A stretch of DNA of 64,000 nt from DASYXT01 sp035934555 (GCA_035934555.1 DASYXT010000141.1:158634-222633); one strand, 5' to 3'. Shown: positions 8,268 to 18,490, numbered from the stretch's first letter. The notes: a model not told the origin generated them from the letters alone. Made by a program: numbers and translations.

Positions 8268-9773
8268 TCACTCCGCCCGCCCCGCTTCCTGGACTTGAAT
8301 AAAGCGCCGGAACAATACCAGGCCGACTGGCGCAATCGACGCCGTCAGAGCCACAATGAGCCATAACGTGCCCGAGTGCCGCGGGCCGTGCTCGGGGCAA
8401 AAATTGGTGAGCAGGAACCCCGAAAAGCTCCCCACCAGCACCTTCGCGACCAGGAAAGGAACATATGACAGCGCGCTATACGACGCCTCCTGGCCCTTGG
8501 GCGCAATGGCCGCCGCGTATTCATACACCCGCGGCGAGTAGAACGCCTCGCCAAAAGACAGCAGCACCACAAACAACGCGATCATCACGTAGTAAGGATG
8601 CACGGGCACCGCAGCCGCCAACCCCAGGTAACGGTGGCCGACCAAATCTCCCAACCATCCGTGCGCCAGGGATTGAAACCAGGCCGGCGGCAACGCCATG
8701 ATAAAGACCGATGCGGCTGAGAGTGCGCCACCCAGGATCACCATCTTATACGCCGAGAATCGCTGCGTGAGCGCGCCAACCACCGGCGCCAGCGGGATAA
8801 TCAGGATGTAGTTGATCCCCACCAGCATCCCAATCGGCGCCCCCTCCCCCAGCTCCCGCACGCCGAACTTGGGATAGACGTAATCGAGCTGTTTATAAAT
8901 CAGCTTGATGAAGGCGATGAACAGTAGAAAACCCAACAACCGGTAGAAACCGCTCTGCCGGAAAAGCCCGCGAAAAAGGCGCGCGGCCTCAACGGCTCCT
9001 TCGCGCGTCGTGAGCCAAATGGATTCCCAAAGCGGGCAGCCCGCATACTTGGGCTGCTGCGGGGCCAGGGTCACACCGGTGTCGGTCGCTTCCGCTCCGC
9101 GTCGGAGCAAATAGATGAACGGCAGCACCGATAGCTCCAGCCCCAGGCTGGCCAGAAACAGCGTGCGGTAGGTAGAGATTTGCACACCCAGGACGCCCCA
9201 GTGGCCGTACTCGCCCAGCCCGTGCCGCAGCTTGTCGAAAATATACGCCGCCAGCAGAAACCCCAGGTTCATCATCGTGTAGGAAATCGAGAACGAAACC
9301 GAACGCTGCCGCGTGTTGGAATACCGGCGAACGCTGGCCACCAGCACCGGCCCGCCCAAAGCCTCCCCTAACGCCAGGGGAAACAGGCCGGCCAGCAGCG
9401 CCAGCCATCGCCAGGGCGTGAACACCAGCACCGCCCGCGCAAACGCGCAAATCCACGTGCCCAGAAAAAATGTTCTGCGGAACCCAATCGCGTCCGTCAG
9501 CGACCCGACCACCAGAGTAAAAGCGGTGATCGCCACCGACCATGCCGCGACCAGCCAGCCGGCTTGCCCATCGCTGTAGCCCAGGTCCGACGACAGCCAC
9601 AGCACTAACGTCGAATTGGTGAGCGCATAGGCGGCAATCGCCAGGAATTTGACCATGAACACCAGCCACAGCTCGCGGATCGCGCTCTGGAGGACCAGGA
9701 ATTTATCGAGGAACCGCAGCCACGCCGGGCGGACCGCAGGGGTCAGGGTAACGGCTGGCTCGGCAGGTGTCAT
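8268..9773 (-). CDS. MFS transporter, POT/peptide-transporter-like
   Basis: 501 residues with about twelve membrane segments after a ~35-residue cytoplasmic N-terminus. The loop GSLTDAIGFRRTFFLGTWI corresponds to the MFS A-motif between helices 2 and 3. SVSFSISYTMMNLGFLLAAYIFD resembles the N-G-x-FL region of proton-dependent oligopeptide (POT/PTR) transporters. Substrate could be peptides or another solute. It has no close same-strand neighbour: the giant transglutaminase gene on the same strand ends 163 bp upstream, with remnants of a dispersed repeat in between. Confidence 0.75.
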   Translation of the reverse strand: MTPAEPAVTLTPAVRPAWLRFLDKFLVLQSAIRELWLVFMVKFLAIAAYALTNSTLVLWLSSDLGYSDGQAGWLVAAWSVAITAFTLVVGSLTDAIGFRRTFFLGTWICAFARAVLVFTPWRWLALLAGLFPLALGEALGGPVLVASVRRYSNTRQRSVSFSISYTMMNLGFLLAAYIFDKLRHGLGEYGHWGVLGVQISTYRTLFLASLGLELSVLPFIYLLRRGAEATDTGVTLAPQQPKYAGCPLWESIWLTTREGAVEAARLFRGLFRQSGFYRLLGFLLFIAFIKLIYKQLDYVYPKFGVRELGEGAPIGMLVGINYILIIPLAPVVGALTQRFSAYKMVILGGALSAASVFIMALPPAWFQSLAHGWLGDLVGHRYLGLAAAVPVHPYYVMIALFVVLLSFGEAFYSPRVYEYAAAIAPKGQEASYSALSYVPFLVAKVLVGSFSGFLLTNFCPEHGPRHSGTLWLIVALTASIAPVGLVLFRRFIQVQEAGRAE

Positions 9774-9935
9774 TCTGGGGACAACTTACAAAGAGTGCGG
9801 CGCAATTTCCCAGACCAAAGTTCGCCACACTGCAAGGCAGCGGCGGTTCTCCCTCCGTCGGCAGCACCGGGGTGAGGGCGCGCTCTAAAAGTCGATTAGG
9901 CCTGAGCCCTCAAATCAACTCGCGTAAAGCGCCGG

Positions 9936-12900
9936 TTACGGCACAACTTCGTTCTGGAACAGGAACAACCGCGATGCGCGCCGGCCCAGCTCGGATTCCG
10001 TGTGGACGATCTCGGCGTATTGCTTGGGATCGACAATCGCCGGGGCGGTTTCCAACACGTGCGCGATAATGTACTTCCCGTTGTTGTTCTCGACGGTGAC
10101 CTGCGCTTTGCCGCAGCCGGCCGGCTCTTCCAAAGTTTCCATCTGCGGCCCAAGGATCAGATGGCGGAAGCCGGAGGGCAAATCAATCTCCGTGCGGATG
10201 AGACGTTCGCTGCGACTGGCGATAAACAGCGGCAACGTGCGTTGATCGCTGCCCGGCGGGAACAGCGAGGGCGTGAACGGCAGATCGAAATAGAAGTACT
10301 TCCCGTTCGCGACGGCATATCGATCCACCACGACTGTGAACTGTTCCACCCCGGGATAGCTATTGAAGTCGGTGACCAATTCGCTCGCCGGCCTCGCTCC
10401 CTGCGCAATTCCCGACACGACTTCCTGGTAGTAGCGGTTCTTTTCCTCCGGCGGCAGCTCGGCAAAATATCGGTGCAATCGGTTGTAATCCGGTCCATAA
10501 AATTTCCGGGTCACGCCCAAAGTGCTCTTGCCCTCTTCATCGAGCGACATGGTAAAAGTGGTCTCGACTTTCTGGCCGCAATCCGGTGCGGCATGAATCA
10601 CCTCAGGGGCCTGGGTGGCCAGCACCAGCGCCAGCTCACCATCGTGAATCGTCGTCCCCAGCCTGGCGTATTGATCGCTGTCGTTCAGATAATAGGCCGT
10701 GTCCCCAACGGACACCCGCACCAGCGGTGAGGCAAATGAATAAGGCAAGGGGAACGTCGAGGCTACATTCGTAATGCCGGTGATCGGCGGCAAGCTCGAA
10801 CCCAGCACAAATTCGGGTTTAAACCCGGCTGCGTTCAGCATCGCATACAACAGAATCGCCTGGTCGGCGGAATGCCCGTAGCCATCGGCGAGCGTCACGT
10901 CCGCCGCCGACAATTTGCTCAGGGGCAGTTCGGTGAACGATGGGCCCGCCTGGCGAATGTTCCGGGCGACGAAATCGCGAATCGCTTGCACCGCCGCCAG
11001 TTTATTGTCAGCGCCGGCAACGAGCTGCTTCGCCTGCGCGGCTGCGGCTGTGCTCTGACCAGCGCGGTCGATCATCGTCTGGTTCAAGGTTCGCAAATAC
11101 GCCTTGAGGTCGCCGGCGAAATACTCGACTCCGGCCGCGTACGCCCACTCCGGCGGCAACTGCGCTTCTGCCGGCAACGCCTGAACATGGGTGGCGCGCC
11201 ACTCAAGCACTCGCTTATCACCGTCGGTGCGAGTCTCTCCGGTCACAATGCCGGACGGCCCGGTCACCAGTTTCTCGATCGGCACATCGGCCGGCGCCGT
11301 TAATCGGAAGGTCTTCTGCTCGAGCCCATCGGGCAACTGGAACGCTTCAAACCCCGACAGGAACGGCTTGTTGTGGGTGGTGATTTCGAATTCCACTTCG
11401 ATGGTCGAGCCGATGTCCACGCCCGGAAGGTTGGCCACCAAAATCTTGCCGCCCGTGTAGCGCTTCGCGCCGGAATTCCAGCCGGCGTCCATCACATTAA
11501 TCTCGCCAGGCGAAATCTCCTGGCGCTGGCCGGTCTTGGAAATCACCACACCCCGCACCAGGTGCGCTTCCTCACACGCGGGGTTGTAATCAACCTTGAG
11601 CTCCGCCTCGTGAATCTTTCCGGCGTAGGTGAGGATCTTCTTCGAATACCGGACCCGATACACAGCCGAGTGTGCGTCCTTTATAGTGAGCTCCTTGGTA
11701 TCGTCGAGCACCTGGGCATTGGATTCGACCGGTGCTTGGGTCGCGTCCGCGACGGTTTGGGCTTTGCTGTCCGGCGAAACCGTGTTAGCCAGAATCGGGG
11801 CCTTGCGCGCATCGTAATCGAGTTGCTTGAGGATGGTCTTGAGCTGGGCGTATTGGGCCGGACTGAACTCAACGACTTTGAGTTGCAGCTCGCGCGAACA
11901 ATCGAACGCGCCGTCTTTCAGCGAGTAATTCTGGTTATAGCTCAGGCAATCATCGTTCGCCGGGGAACAGGCCGGCAGCGCCAGCGCTTCGCCGAAGCCC
12001 GCGCCCAGTTTCAACGAGATGTTTTCTTTCAACTCGTATGTCACCCAGGTCTGCATCGGGTACTTGCGTTTCTCGAGGCTGGCCGAACTCAGCAAATACC
12101 GCAGCACGCCCAATTGATTTCCAATCCAAGGGAGGCTCAGCAGAGATTTGCCGTCGCCGGAAGCCGTCGCATCCGGAACCGTATATTCCAGCTCGATTCG
12201 GACCGGCTCCGACACATCGAGCATCTGGGCGGGCGATAATTTGAGCGAAGTGAGGCGCGCGCCGGGCATGGCCAGCTTCAAATCCCGTTCGAAGAACCGG
12301 CGGCAATCATCCGGTTTGAGGTGCACCAGCGTGTTGCGGAAAATATCGTCATTGATGCCGGTGCATTGAATGACTGAGCGCGCCTCGAGCCGCCCCGCCG
12401 CGCTTAGCGTCCCGGTCGTCTGCACAGCCATCTTGTTCTTCTCCGGCGAGTCCACCGGGCTGAGCTTCAGCACTTCGCCTTCCGGCCGGCAAACCAGGTA
12501 ACTCTGGTTGCAATCCTGCGCCGGCAGCAGATCCCGGGTATTCTCGTCGGTCGGATCCATCAGCACATATTGGCGCGGCTTGAGCTCGACGCTGACGATG
12601 GCGTGATTGAAATCCGCATCGGGCACCTCCTGGTCCTTGTGGGTGCCGACGTTCACCAGAACGGGATAGGCCTTGAGCCCTGCGCCGCGCAACAACGAAA
12701 CCAGCAGGGCGGCCTTGTCGCGGCAGACTCCATACTGCTTATTGAATGTCACCTTCACATCATGCGGTTCGTATCCGGGCCGGTCCTTCTCCGGCGTCAG
12801 CCCCATATACCGCACTTTTTTCGAAACGTAATAGAACAGCGCCTTTACCTTCTCCAGGTCCGTTTTGGCCGAGCCGGTCAGTTCGGTGATCTTTTGCTCC

Positions 12901-13784
12901 ATCTCGGGCTCGGTCGCTTCCAAATGCGGTTTGCTCAATTCCCAGTACCACTTCGAGACCGTCTGCCAGTCGCGCGTGGTGCTGACAAACAGCCGCTGCA
13001 AGACCTCTTCATAAGGCGGCATAGCCGGTTCATCATACATGCGCGGCACGTTGGAGATCTCCCAATCGTGCACTTCAACTCCGTTGGCCGCCTGATGGTG
13101 GGTGTAGCGCACCGTGCCGGCGATTTCGTCACGCAGCGCAATCCGGCGCAACGGGCGGTCCGCCGGCGCGTAGATCTCGTAAGTCATATGCCGGGTGAAT
13201 CCCTGGCCCTCGAACACGCTCTCCTCGGCGAATTCGCCGGGAATAATCGGCTGCTCGGTTGTGGTTCTCGTTAATGAATGCAGGACGTCACCGATCTCCA
13301 GGCTGGGAATGCTCACCCGCAACAGCCGCATATGGGGATCGTAGATATTCATCTGCATCTGACTGTTATCAATCGTCTCTTTGGAATTGGCGGCCACATC
13401 GACCGGCACGACCTGACCCGAGGCGCGGATGATCTCCAACTTCACCACCTGCACGGTCGAGTAAGGCAGCATAAAGCTGAGCGCCAGCGTGCGATTGTTG
13501 CGTTTGCCCTTTTCGGTAAGGATTTTGGTGAATGCCTCATCCTGGGCCTCGCCGGTGCCATCGGCACGATAAACGCGTATCATGCGTTTATCGACGGTAG
13601 CATCGTCGCAGTTCGGGTATTTCTGGAGGGTGATGTCGGCCGCGGCTTTGAGCACGCCTTGCAGGTCCATCGGCGCAAACTCAGGTCCCGCATAACGATT
13701 GGTGGTTTGGGCCTGGGCCCCAATACACCCGGAAAAAATGGCGATTAGAAGGGTACGGGCCAGCAGCAGACGCTTGGTATTCAT
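9936..13784 (-). CDS. Giant secreted protein with two DUF3857-transglutaminase modules
   Basis: 1282 residues from ATG 13784, which starts a clear signal peptide (MNTKRLLLARTLLIAIFSGC). The protein is a tandem duplication. Module one has a DUF3857 domain (~50-230) and a transglutaminase-like domain with the Cys (QYGVCRDKAALLVSLL, ~350), His (DADFNHAIV) and Asp (LMDPTDENT) triad. Module two repeats DUF3857 (~690-840) and a transglutaminase-like domain (~930-1050), but the Cys position reads GHSADQA, the His position SPLVRVS and the Asp position NDSDQYA, so all three catalytic residues seem lost. Families of this type are periplasmic and of unknown substrate; one active and one inactive, perhaps binding, half is the likely reading. 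It faces away from its neighbours and is probably monocistronic. Confidence 0.88.
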   Translation of the reverse strand: MNTKRLLLARTLLIAIFSGCIGAQAQTTNRYAGPEFAPMDLQGVLKAAADITLQKYPNCDDATVDKRMIRVYRADGTGEAQDEAFTKILTEKGKRNNRTLALSFMLPYSTVQVVKLEIIRASGQVVPVDVAANSKETIDNSQMQMNIYDPHMRLLRVSIPSLEIGDVLHSLTRTTTEQPIIPGEFAEESVFEGQGFTRHMTYEIYAPADRPLRRIALRDEIAGTVRYTHHQAANGVEVHDWEISNVPRMYDEPAMPPYEEVLQRLFVSTTRDWQTVSKWYWELSKPHLEATEPEMEQKITELTGSAKTDLEKVKALFYYVSKKVRYMGLTPEKDRPGYEPHDVKVTFNKQYGVCRDKAALLVSLLRGAGLKAYPVLVNVGTHKDQEVPDADFNHAIVSVELKPRQYVLMDPTDENTRDLLPAQDCNQSYLVCRPEGEVLKLSPVDSPEKNKMAVQTTGTLSAAGRLEARSVIQCTGINDDIFRNTLVHLKPDDCRRFFERDLKLAMPGARLTSLKLSPAQMLDVSEPVRIELEYTVPDATASGDGKSLLSLPWIGNQLGVLRYLLSSASLEKRKYPMQTWVTYELKENISLKLGAGFGEALALPACSPANDDCLSYNQNYSLKDGAFDCSRELQLKVVEFSPAQYAQLKTILKQLDYDARKAPILANTVSPDSKAQTVADATQAPVESNAQVLDDTKELTIKDAHSAVYRVRYSKKILTYAGKIHEAELKVDYNPACEEAHLVRGVVISKTGQRQEISPGEINVMDAGWNSGAKRYTGGKILVANLPGVDIGSTIEVEFEITTHNKPFLSGFEAFQLPDGLEQKTFRLTAPADVPIEKLVTGPSGIVTGETRTDGDKRVLEWRATHVQALPAEAQLPPEWAYAAGVEYFAGDLKAYLRTLNQTMIDRAGQSTAAAAQAKQLVAGADNKLAAVQAIRDFVARNIRQAGPSFTELPLSKLSAADVTLADGYGHSADQAILLYAMLNAAGFKPEFVLGSSLPPITGITNVASTFPLPYSFASPLVRVSVGDTAYYLNDSDQYARLGTTIHDGELALVLATQAPEVIHAAPDCGQKVETTFTMSLDEEGKSTLGVTRKFYGPDYNRLHRYFAELPPEEKNRYYQEVVSGIAQGARPASELVTDFNSYPGVEQFTVVVDRYAVANGKYFYFDLPFTPSLFPPGSDQRTLPLFIASRSERLIRTEIDLPSGFRHLILGPQMETLEEPAGCGKAQVTVENNNGKYIIAHVLETAPAIVDPKQYAEIVHTESELGRRASRLFLFQNEVVP

Positions 13785-13843
13785 AACTCGTTTTGCAGCA
13801 GCAATTATATGCCAGAAAACCATTCCGGCTAGTGGAAAAGCCG

Positions 13844-14563
13844 CTACACCTTATCTCCTCCGGCCGATTCCTGCTTCCCCGCGTTGGCCCACTCCTCGTC
13901 CAAGGCAGCGTAGGCAAGTGTGTTTACCCACTCTTCGCCGGTCCATTTATTTTTGATGAACTCCCCTTCCCGGCGCAGCCCGAGCCGGTCGAGTAACTTG
14001 CGCGCGGCGGTGTTGCGGGCATCGCAAATGGCGGCGACGCGATGCAGACGCGTCGCAAAGGCGAACTCGAGCAACGCGTCCATCGCCTCAAGCGCAAATG
14101 CCTTCTTCTGGAAATCGCGATGCACGCGAATAAATAAATCGGCCTCAGCCTCGCGCCGGTTCAGGCCGGCGTAGCCGATTAACTTCCCGCCTTCCTTCAG
14201 CTCCAGACCTAGAAAAAACCAATGCCCGGTGGTAGTGAGCGTGACCGCGCTATCTTGCTCCAGCCAATGCAGTACCGCTTCCTCACTCAGCGGCGCGTCG
14301 TCGGTGTATGCGAACAATTCCTCATCCGATACAATTGCTAACAAGTCATGCCAGTCGCCCGGCACGAACCGGCGCAGGACCAAGCGCTCGGTGTTCAATG
14401 GCAGCGGGAGCTCGCGTCCGACGCCGCTGCCGTCTGTCGGAACGATGAATGTGGCCAGGCAATTCGGACACGCGCGCGGATAACCGGCGTCCTGCTGCGG
14501 AAATGAAACCGAACCGCCGCAATGCGGGCATTTGAAGTCAAGGAAGCTTTCTTCGTCGAGCAT
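13844..14563 (-). CDS. Zinc-ribbon/GNAT acetyltransferase fusion protein
   Basis: 239 residues. The first ~42 residues form a zinc ribbon with two CxxC pairs (KCPHCGGSVSF and ACPNCLATF). After a short linker comes a RimJ/RimL-type GNAT domain starting LNTERLVLRRFVPGDWHDL, with a GGKLIGYAGLNRREAEA core, a modified acetyl-CoA loop region (VHRDFQKKAFALEAMDALL) and CDARNTAARKLLDRLGL. The GNAT part likely N-acetylates a protein terminus or small amine. An N-terminal zinc ribbon is unusual for this family and may bring a nucleic-acid or protein partner. Transcribed in the same direction as the transglutaminase gene, 60 bp upstream of its start. Confidence 0.85.
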   Translation of the reverse strand: MLDEESFLDFKCPHCGGSVSFPQQDAGYPRACPNCLATFIVPTDGSGVGRELPLPLNTERLVLRRFVPGDWHDLLAIVSDEELFAYTDDAPLSEEAVLHWLEQDSAVTLTTTGHWFFLGLELKEGGKLIGYAGLNRREAEADLFIRVHRDFQKKAFALEAMDALLEFAFATRLHRVAAICDARNTAARKLLDRLGLRREGEFIKNKWTGEEWVNTLAYAALDEEWANAGKQESAGGDKV

Positions 14564-14699
14564 GCCGAATCATAACGGATGGAGGACAGGAAATGGAAAC
14601 CATTTTCCCGTTCAGAACCTTTGGGACCGTTTGCCAGGCAATCAGAAATAACCGCGAAAAAGCGCAAAGCGCAAAAAATCTTTCTAAGGTTTTCTCGGG

Positions 14700-15146
14700 T
14701 TGGGTGTCAGAGATATTGTGAGACACGCGAACGTTCTGTTTCTGTACCTGGCGCTGATGGCCGGCCTATTGAGCAGCACGGCTTTCGGGCAGGGCACAAA
14801 CCAAACCGGGTCTGTGCCGTCGTTTTCAACCCCGCCCCTTTTGGCCCTGACGCAAAAGCCACCTCCGGTCATCCCAGGCCCTCGATTGTTTCTTACGAAC
14901 CGGGCGCCGCTGGGTGGGTTCACATTCCGCCTGAACACCAATTCACCCACCGCTCTGCCCAGACCGGGTGTCTATCGGACAGACCCTTTTGCCGGCATCG
15001 TCATGGTGCCGGGCCCGCAGCACGATGACGCGTGTATTATCGGCTCGACCAACCGGCCTGGCGGTTTAGCGGTTGAACCGAAATTGAACATGCCCACGCT
15101 GCGCCCCGGGCTGCGATTTATTCCCATGACCGGCAGCCGCAAATGA
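14700..15146 (+). CDS. Small secreted protein of unknown function
   Basis: Up to 148 residues. The frame opens with a TTG at 14700; a GTG at 14718 is an alternative start giving a tighter signal peptide (VLFLYLALMAGLLSS, cleavage near FGQG). The mature part is rich in Pro, Thr, Asn and Gly, has one cysteine (DDACIIGS) and no motif I recognise. The N-T-rich composition resembles other secreted proteins of this genome. It stands alone, divergent from the GNAT gene, and precedes the GH38-type gene on the same strand by 81 bp. Confidence 0.55.
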   Translation: MGVRDIVRHANVLFLYLALMAGLLSSTAFGQGTNQTGSVPSFSTPPLLALTQKPPPVIPGPRLFLTNRAPLGGFTFRLNTNSPTALPRPGVYRTDPFAGIVMVPGPQHDDACIIGSTNRPGGLAVEPKLNMPTLRPGLRFIPMTGSRK

Positions 15147-15227
15147 CGGACCTCTGGACTCTCCCATGGCCCTAAACAACTATTTTTCTTCTCGCATTGA
15201 TTAAGGCCGGCGGAGTACACCAGCCGC

Positions 15228-18200
15228 ATGCAAAAGCGCTTCTGCTGGTGTCTGCCGCTCCTTGTTCTCTTCGGGTTGCAGGCACACGCCGCCTTCACTC
15301 GCCTCGAACCGCTGCCCGCAGCCCACATTTCCGCCGCCGCCAAGCCCTATCCGGGTGACCGCTACCAGCCGCACAACCTTGTGGATGGCAACCCGCAGAC
15401 CGAATACTCCTCCGACGGTTTGGGCACCAACACTTTCGTCGAATTCGATTTCGGGCATCCTGTAAGCATCGCCGCATTTTCTCATCTCGACCGCGATGAC
15501 CCCGCAACCGTTGCCGCTTCTGAACTCACCTTTCTGGATGCTGCCGGCTCGACCAACAGCACCCTGGCCGTTCAGCACGTCAACCAGCGTGGCGGCACCA
15601 CCTTCTTCGCCCTGCCGGCGCCGATTACGGCCCAGCGCGTGCGCTGGCAGGTCACCGCGCTCGGCGCAGGGCTCGCCACGGTCGGAGGCGCGGAAATCAC
15701 GTTTTACACCACAGGCTCGACCGACGTCGCGCCGACAGCCACGCGCATCGAAGCACATTCTGTTCCTCTGCTCGAGCACGACGGACTCGGTCTGCGTCAG
15801 GTACTGGAGTTGGCCGTGGATTTTCCCTACTGCGAAACCACCGAAGCGGTGGTGCGGGTGGGTACCGAGGCGAGTAATACCGTTGCGCTGAAACCGGGAA
15901 AGCAGACGCTCGATTTCAAACTGCTTCCGGTCAACACGACCAGGACGTTGCCCATGACCCTTGAAGTCGGCGGCAAAACGGTTCTGAACCAGACCGTTCA
16001 GCTCGACCCAGTGCGCAAGCTTGTCATTTATCTCCTCCCCCACTCGCATAATGACATTGGTTACACGGCGCTGCAGGCGGATGTGGTCAAAAAGCAGAAC
16101 AGCAATATTGAAACCGGTCTGCGCCTGGCGCGCGAAACTGCCGATTACCCGGAAGGCGCCCGCTTCGTCTGGAACACCGAGGTGCTCTGGTGTGTGGATA
16201 ATTACCTGCGCCAGGCGACGCCCGAGCAACACGCCCAATTCATCGCGGCCGTCAAAGCCGGCCAACTCGGCCTCGACGCTTTTTACTGCAATATCCTCAC
16301 GGGTCTTTGCCGGCCGGAAGAGCTGTTGAACCTGATGCGCTACGCGACGCGGCTCTCGGCCGAAACGGGCGTCCCGATTAACTCCGCGATGATCAGCGAC
16401 GTCCCGGGTTACACCTGGAGCACCGTTTCGGCGATGGCCCAGGCCGGGGTGAAGTATTTCTCCTTCGCCCCGAACTATTTTGACCGCATGGGCGCGACGA
16501 TGAAGGACTGGCAAAACCGCCCATTCTGGTGGGTCGGCCCCGACGGCCACACCCGCATTCTCGCCTGGTGCCCCTCGCGCGGCTACGCCCTGGGTCACCT
16601 CATCGGCGACGGCGAAAATCTCGCCCGCTTCATTCCCACTTACCTGCACGAGCTGCAGACCAACAATTATCCTTACGACATTACGTACCTGCGCTGGAAC
16701 GTTCACGGCGATAATGGCTCACCGGACGAAAAACTCTCTGGCGTCGTGCGCGATTGGAACGCCCGCTACGCCTATCCGCGGCTGATCATCAGCCGCACGG
16801 CGACGGCGTTCGCGGAGTTCGAGCGCCGCTATGGCGGCCAGTTGCCCGTATTCACCGGCGATTACACGCCCTATTGGGAAGATGGCGCCGCGTCGTCCGC
16901 GACCGAAACCGCTCTCAACCGCGCCTCGGCGGAGCGGCTCACCCAAGCCGAAACGCTCTGGGTGCTGCGCAACTGGGGCGCGTTTCCCGCCGGGGCTTTC
17001 CAGGATGCCTGGCGCAACGTGCTGCTCTACAGCGAACACACCTGGGGCGCCCATAACAGCATCAGCGAGCCCGACCTGCCCTTTGTGCGCGAACAATGGA
17101 AAGTGAAGCAGGCCTACGCCGTCGATGCCGACAAACAATCGCGTGAGCTGTTGGCCCAAGCCGTCGCGGCGGCCCCCAACTCCCCTGCCCCGCCGAACGG
17201 CTCGCTCGACATCTTCAATACCCAGGCCTGGCCACGCACAGATTTGGTTACGTTGGATGCCTCGTTCTCCGCTTTGGGCGACTCCGTTCAGGACGACAAG
17301 GGCAAGGCGGTTCCTTCTCAGCGGCTGACGACTGGCGAGCTGGTTTTTCTGGCTCGCAACGTGCCTCCGTTCAGCGCTAAACGATTCCGCATCGCACCTG
17401 GTCCGTGCCACGCTGGCGGCACCGCCCGAGCCACCGGAGACGCTTTGAGTTCCAAAGATTTCACCCTGCAGATCGACGAACAAACCGGGGCGATTAAGAG
17501 CCTCGTCAGCCGCGCGCTGAACCGCGAGCTGGCGGACGCACAAGCCCCCACCGCGCTCAATGACTATTTCTATTTGCCGGGCTCGGATCTTAAGGGCCTG
17601 GAGCGAAACGGCAAACCAACCATTCACATCAAAGAGAACGGGCCCCTGCTCGCTTCGTTGCTGATTGAATCAACAGCGCCTGGTTGTCGCAGCCTGACGC
17701 GCGAAGTGCGGCTCGTGGATGGATTAAACCGCGTCGAAATCATCAACACCATTGACAAGCTGCCCATCCGGGCCAAGGAGGGCCTGCACCTGGGCTACGC
17801 GTTCGCGGTGCCCGATGGCCAGGTGCGTCTCGACGTCGGCTGGGCCATGGTCCGCCCGGACATCGACCAAATTCCGGCCTCATGCAAAAACTGGTTCACC
17901 GTCCAGCGTTGGGTGGATATCTCGAACGATAAGTTTGGGGTCACCTGGGCGCCAGTGGATGCGCCTTTGGTCGAGTTAGGCGGCATCACCGCAAACCTCA
18001 TCGGCTCGCAAACCCATTGGCAAGTCTGGCGCGACCATGTCGGCCCCACTCAAACCCTTTACTCCTGGGTCATGAACAACCATTGGCACACCAATTACCG
18101 CGCCGACCAGGAAGGCCCGACTGTATTCCGCTATTATATCCAGGCACACAAAGCCTTCGAGCCTGAAGCCGCCGCCCGCTTCGGCACCGATTGCTCGGAA

Positions 18201-18485
18201 CCGCTGATTGTCGCCCGGGCTTCCGGCACACGACCAGTGCCGCCCCGCCTCAAACTCTCCACGGATCGCGTCGTGGTGGCCGGACTCAAACCCACCGACG
18301 ATGGCCACGGCTGGCTGGTGCGGTTGTTCGGCGCCTCCGGTCATGATGAACAGGTGAGACTGGCCTGGTCGGCGCCAGTCCCGCACCAGGTTTGGTTGAG
18401 CGACACCAGTGAGCAAGCACACACGCCCGCTGGGAAAAGCATTCCGGTGCCGGCGTGGGGAATTGTCACGTTGCGGGCCGAGTAA
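15228..18485 (+). CDS. Secreted GH38-type alpha-mannosidase-like glycosidase with N-terminal discoidin domain
   Basis: 1085 residues with signal peptide MQKRFCWCLPLLVLFGLQ. An N-terminal F5/8 type C (discoidin-like) region (~30-170: LVDGNPQTEYSSDGLGTNTF) should bind sugars. The catalytic region has the metal-binding HSHNDIGYT motif (~270, the GH38 HxHxD block) and NSAMISDVPGYTWS. The C-terminal half is beta-rich, as in GH38 enzymes. GH38 enzymes remove alpha-mannose residues with zinc; the change from the usual HSHNDPGW to HSHNDIGY and the large size put it in an uncharacterised branch, so mannosidase activity is a guess. The next gene begins 5 bp after its stop, indicating an operon. Confidence 0.83.
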   Translation: MQKRFCWCLPLLVLFGLQAHAAFTRLEPLPAAHISAAAKPYPGDRYQPHNLVDGNPQTEYSSDGLGTNTFVEFDFGHPVSIAAFSHLDRDDPATVAASELTFLDAAGSTNSTLAVQHVNQRGGTTFFALPAPITAQRVRWQVTALGAGLATVGGAEITFYTTGSTDVAPTATRIEAHSVPLLEHDGLGLRQVLELAVDFPYCETTEAVVRVGTEASNTVALKPGKQTLDFKLLPVNTTRTLPMTLEVGGKTVLNQTVQLDPVRKLVIYLLPHSHNDIGYTALQADVVKKQNSNIETGLRLARETADYPEGARFVWNTEVLWCVDNYLRQATPEQHAQFIAAVKAGQLGLDAFYCNILTGLCRPEELLNLMRYATRLSAETGVPINSAMISDVPGYTWSTVSAMAQAGVKYFSFAPNYFDRMGATMKDWQNRPFWWVGPDGHTRILAWCPSRGYALGHLIGDGENLARFIPTYLHELQTNNYPYDITYLRWNVHGDNGSPDEKLSGVVRDWNARYAYPRLIISRTATAFAEFERRYGGQLPVFTGDYTPYWEDGAASSATETALNRASAERLTQAETLWVLRNWGAFPAGAFQDAWRNVLLYSEHTWGAHNSISEPDLPFVREQWKVKQAYAVDADKQSRELLAQAVAAAPNSPAPPNGSLDIFNTQAWPRTDLVTLDASFSALGDSVQDDKGKAVPSQRLTTGELVFLARNVPPFSAKRFRIAPGPCHAGGTARATGDALSSKDFTLQIDEQTGAIKSLVSRALNRELADAQAPTALNDYFYLPGSDLKGLERNGKPTIHIKENGPLLASLLIESTAPGCRSLTREVRLVDGLNRVEIINTIDKLPIRAKEGLHLGYAFAVPDGQVRLDVGWAMVRPDIDQIPASCKNWFTVQRWVDISNDKFGVTWAPVDAPLVELGGITANLIGSQTHWQVWRDHVGPTQTLYSWVMNNHWHTNYRADQEGPTVFRYYIQAHKAFEPEAAARFGTDCSEPLIVARASGTRPVPPRLKLSTDRVVVAGLKPTDDGHGWLVRLFGASGHDEQVRLAWSAPVPHQVWLSDTSEQAHTPAGKSIPVPAWGIVTLRAE

Positions 18486-18490
18486 GCGCT

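Noticed and set aside
9774..9935. A tRNA or small RNA between the MFS and transglutaminase genes
   Set aside because: No cloverleaf can be drawn; the sequence holds fragments of a GC-rich dispersed repeat.
15201..16706. 501-codon minus-strand frame opposite the GH38-type gene
   Set aside because: Antisense to a signal-peptide-led glycosidase; composition is that of a GC-rich shadow.
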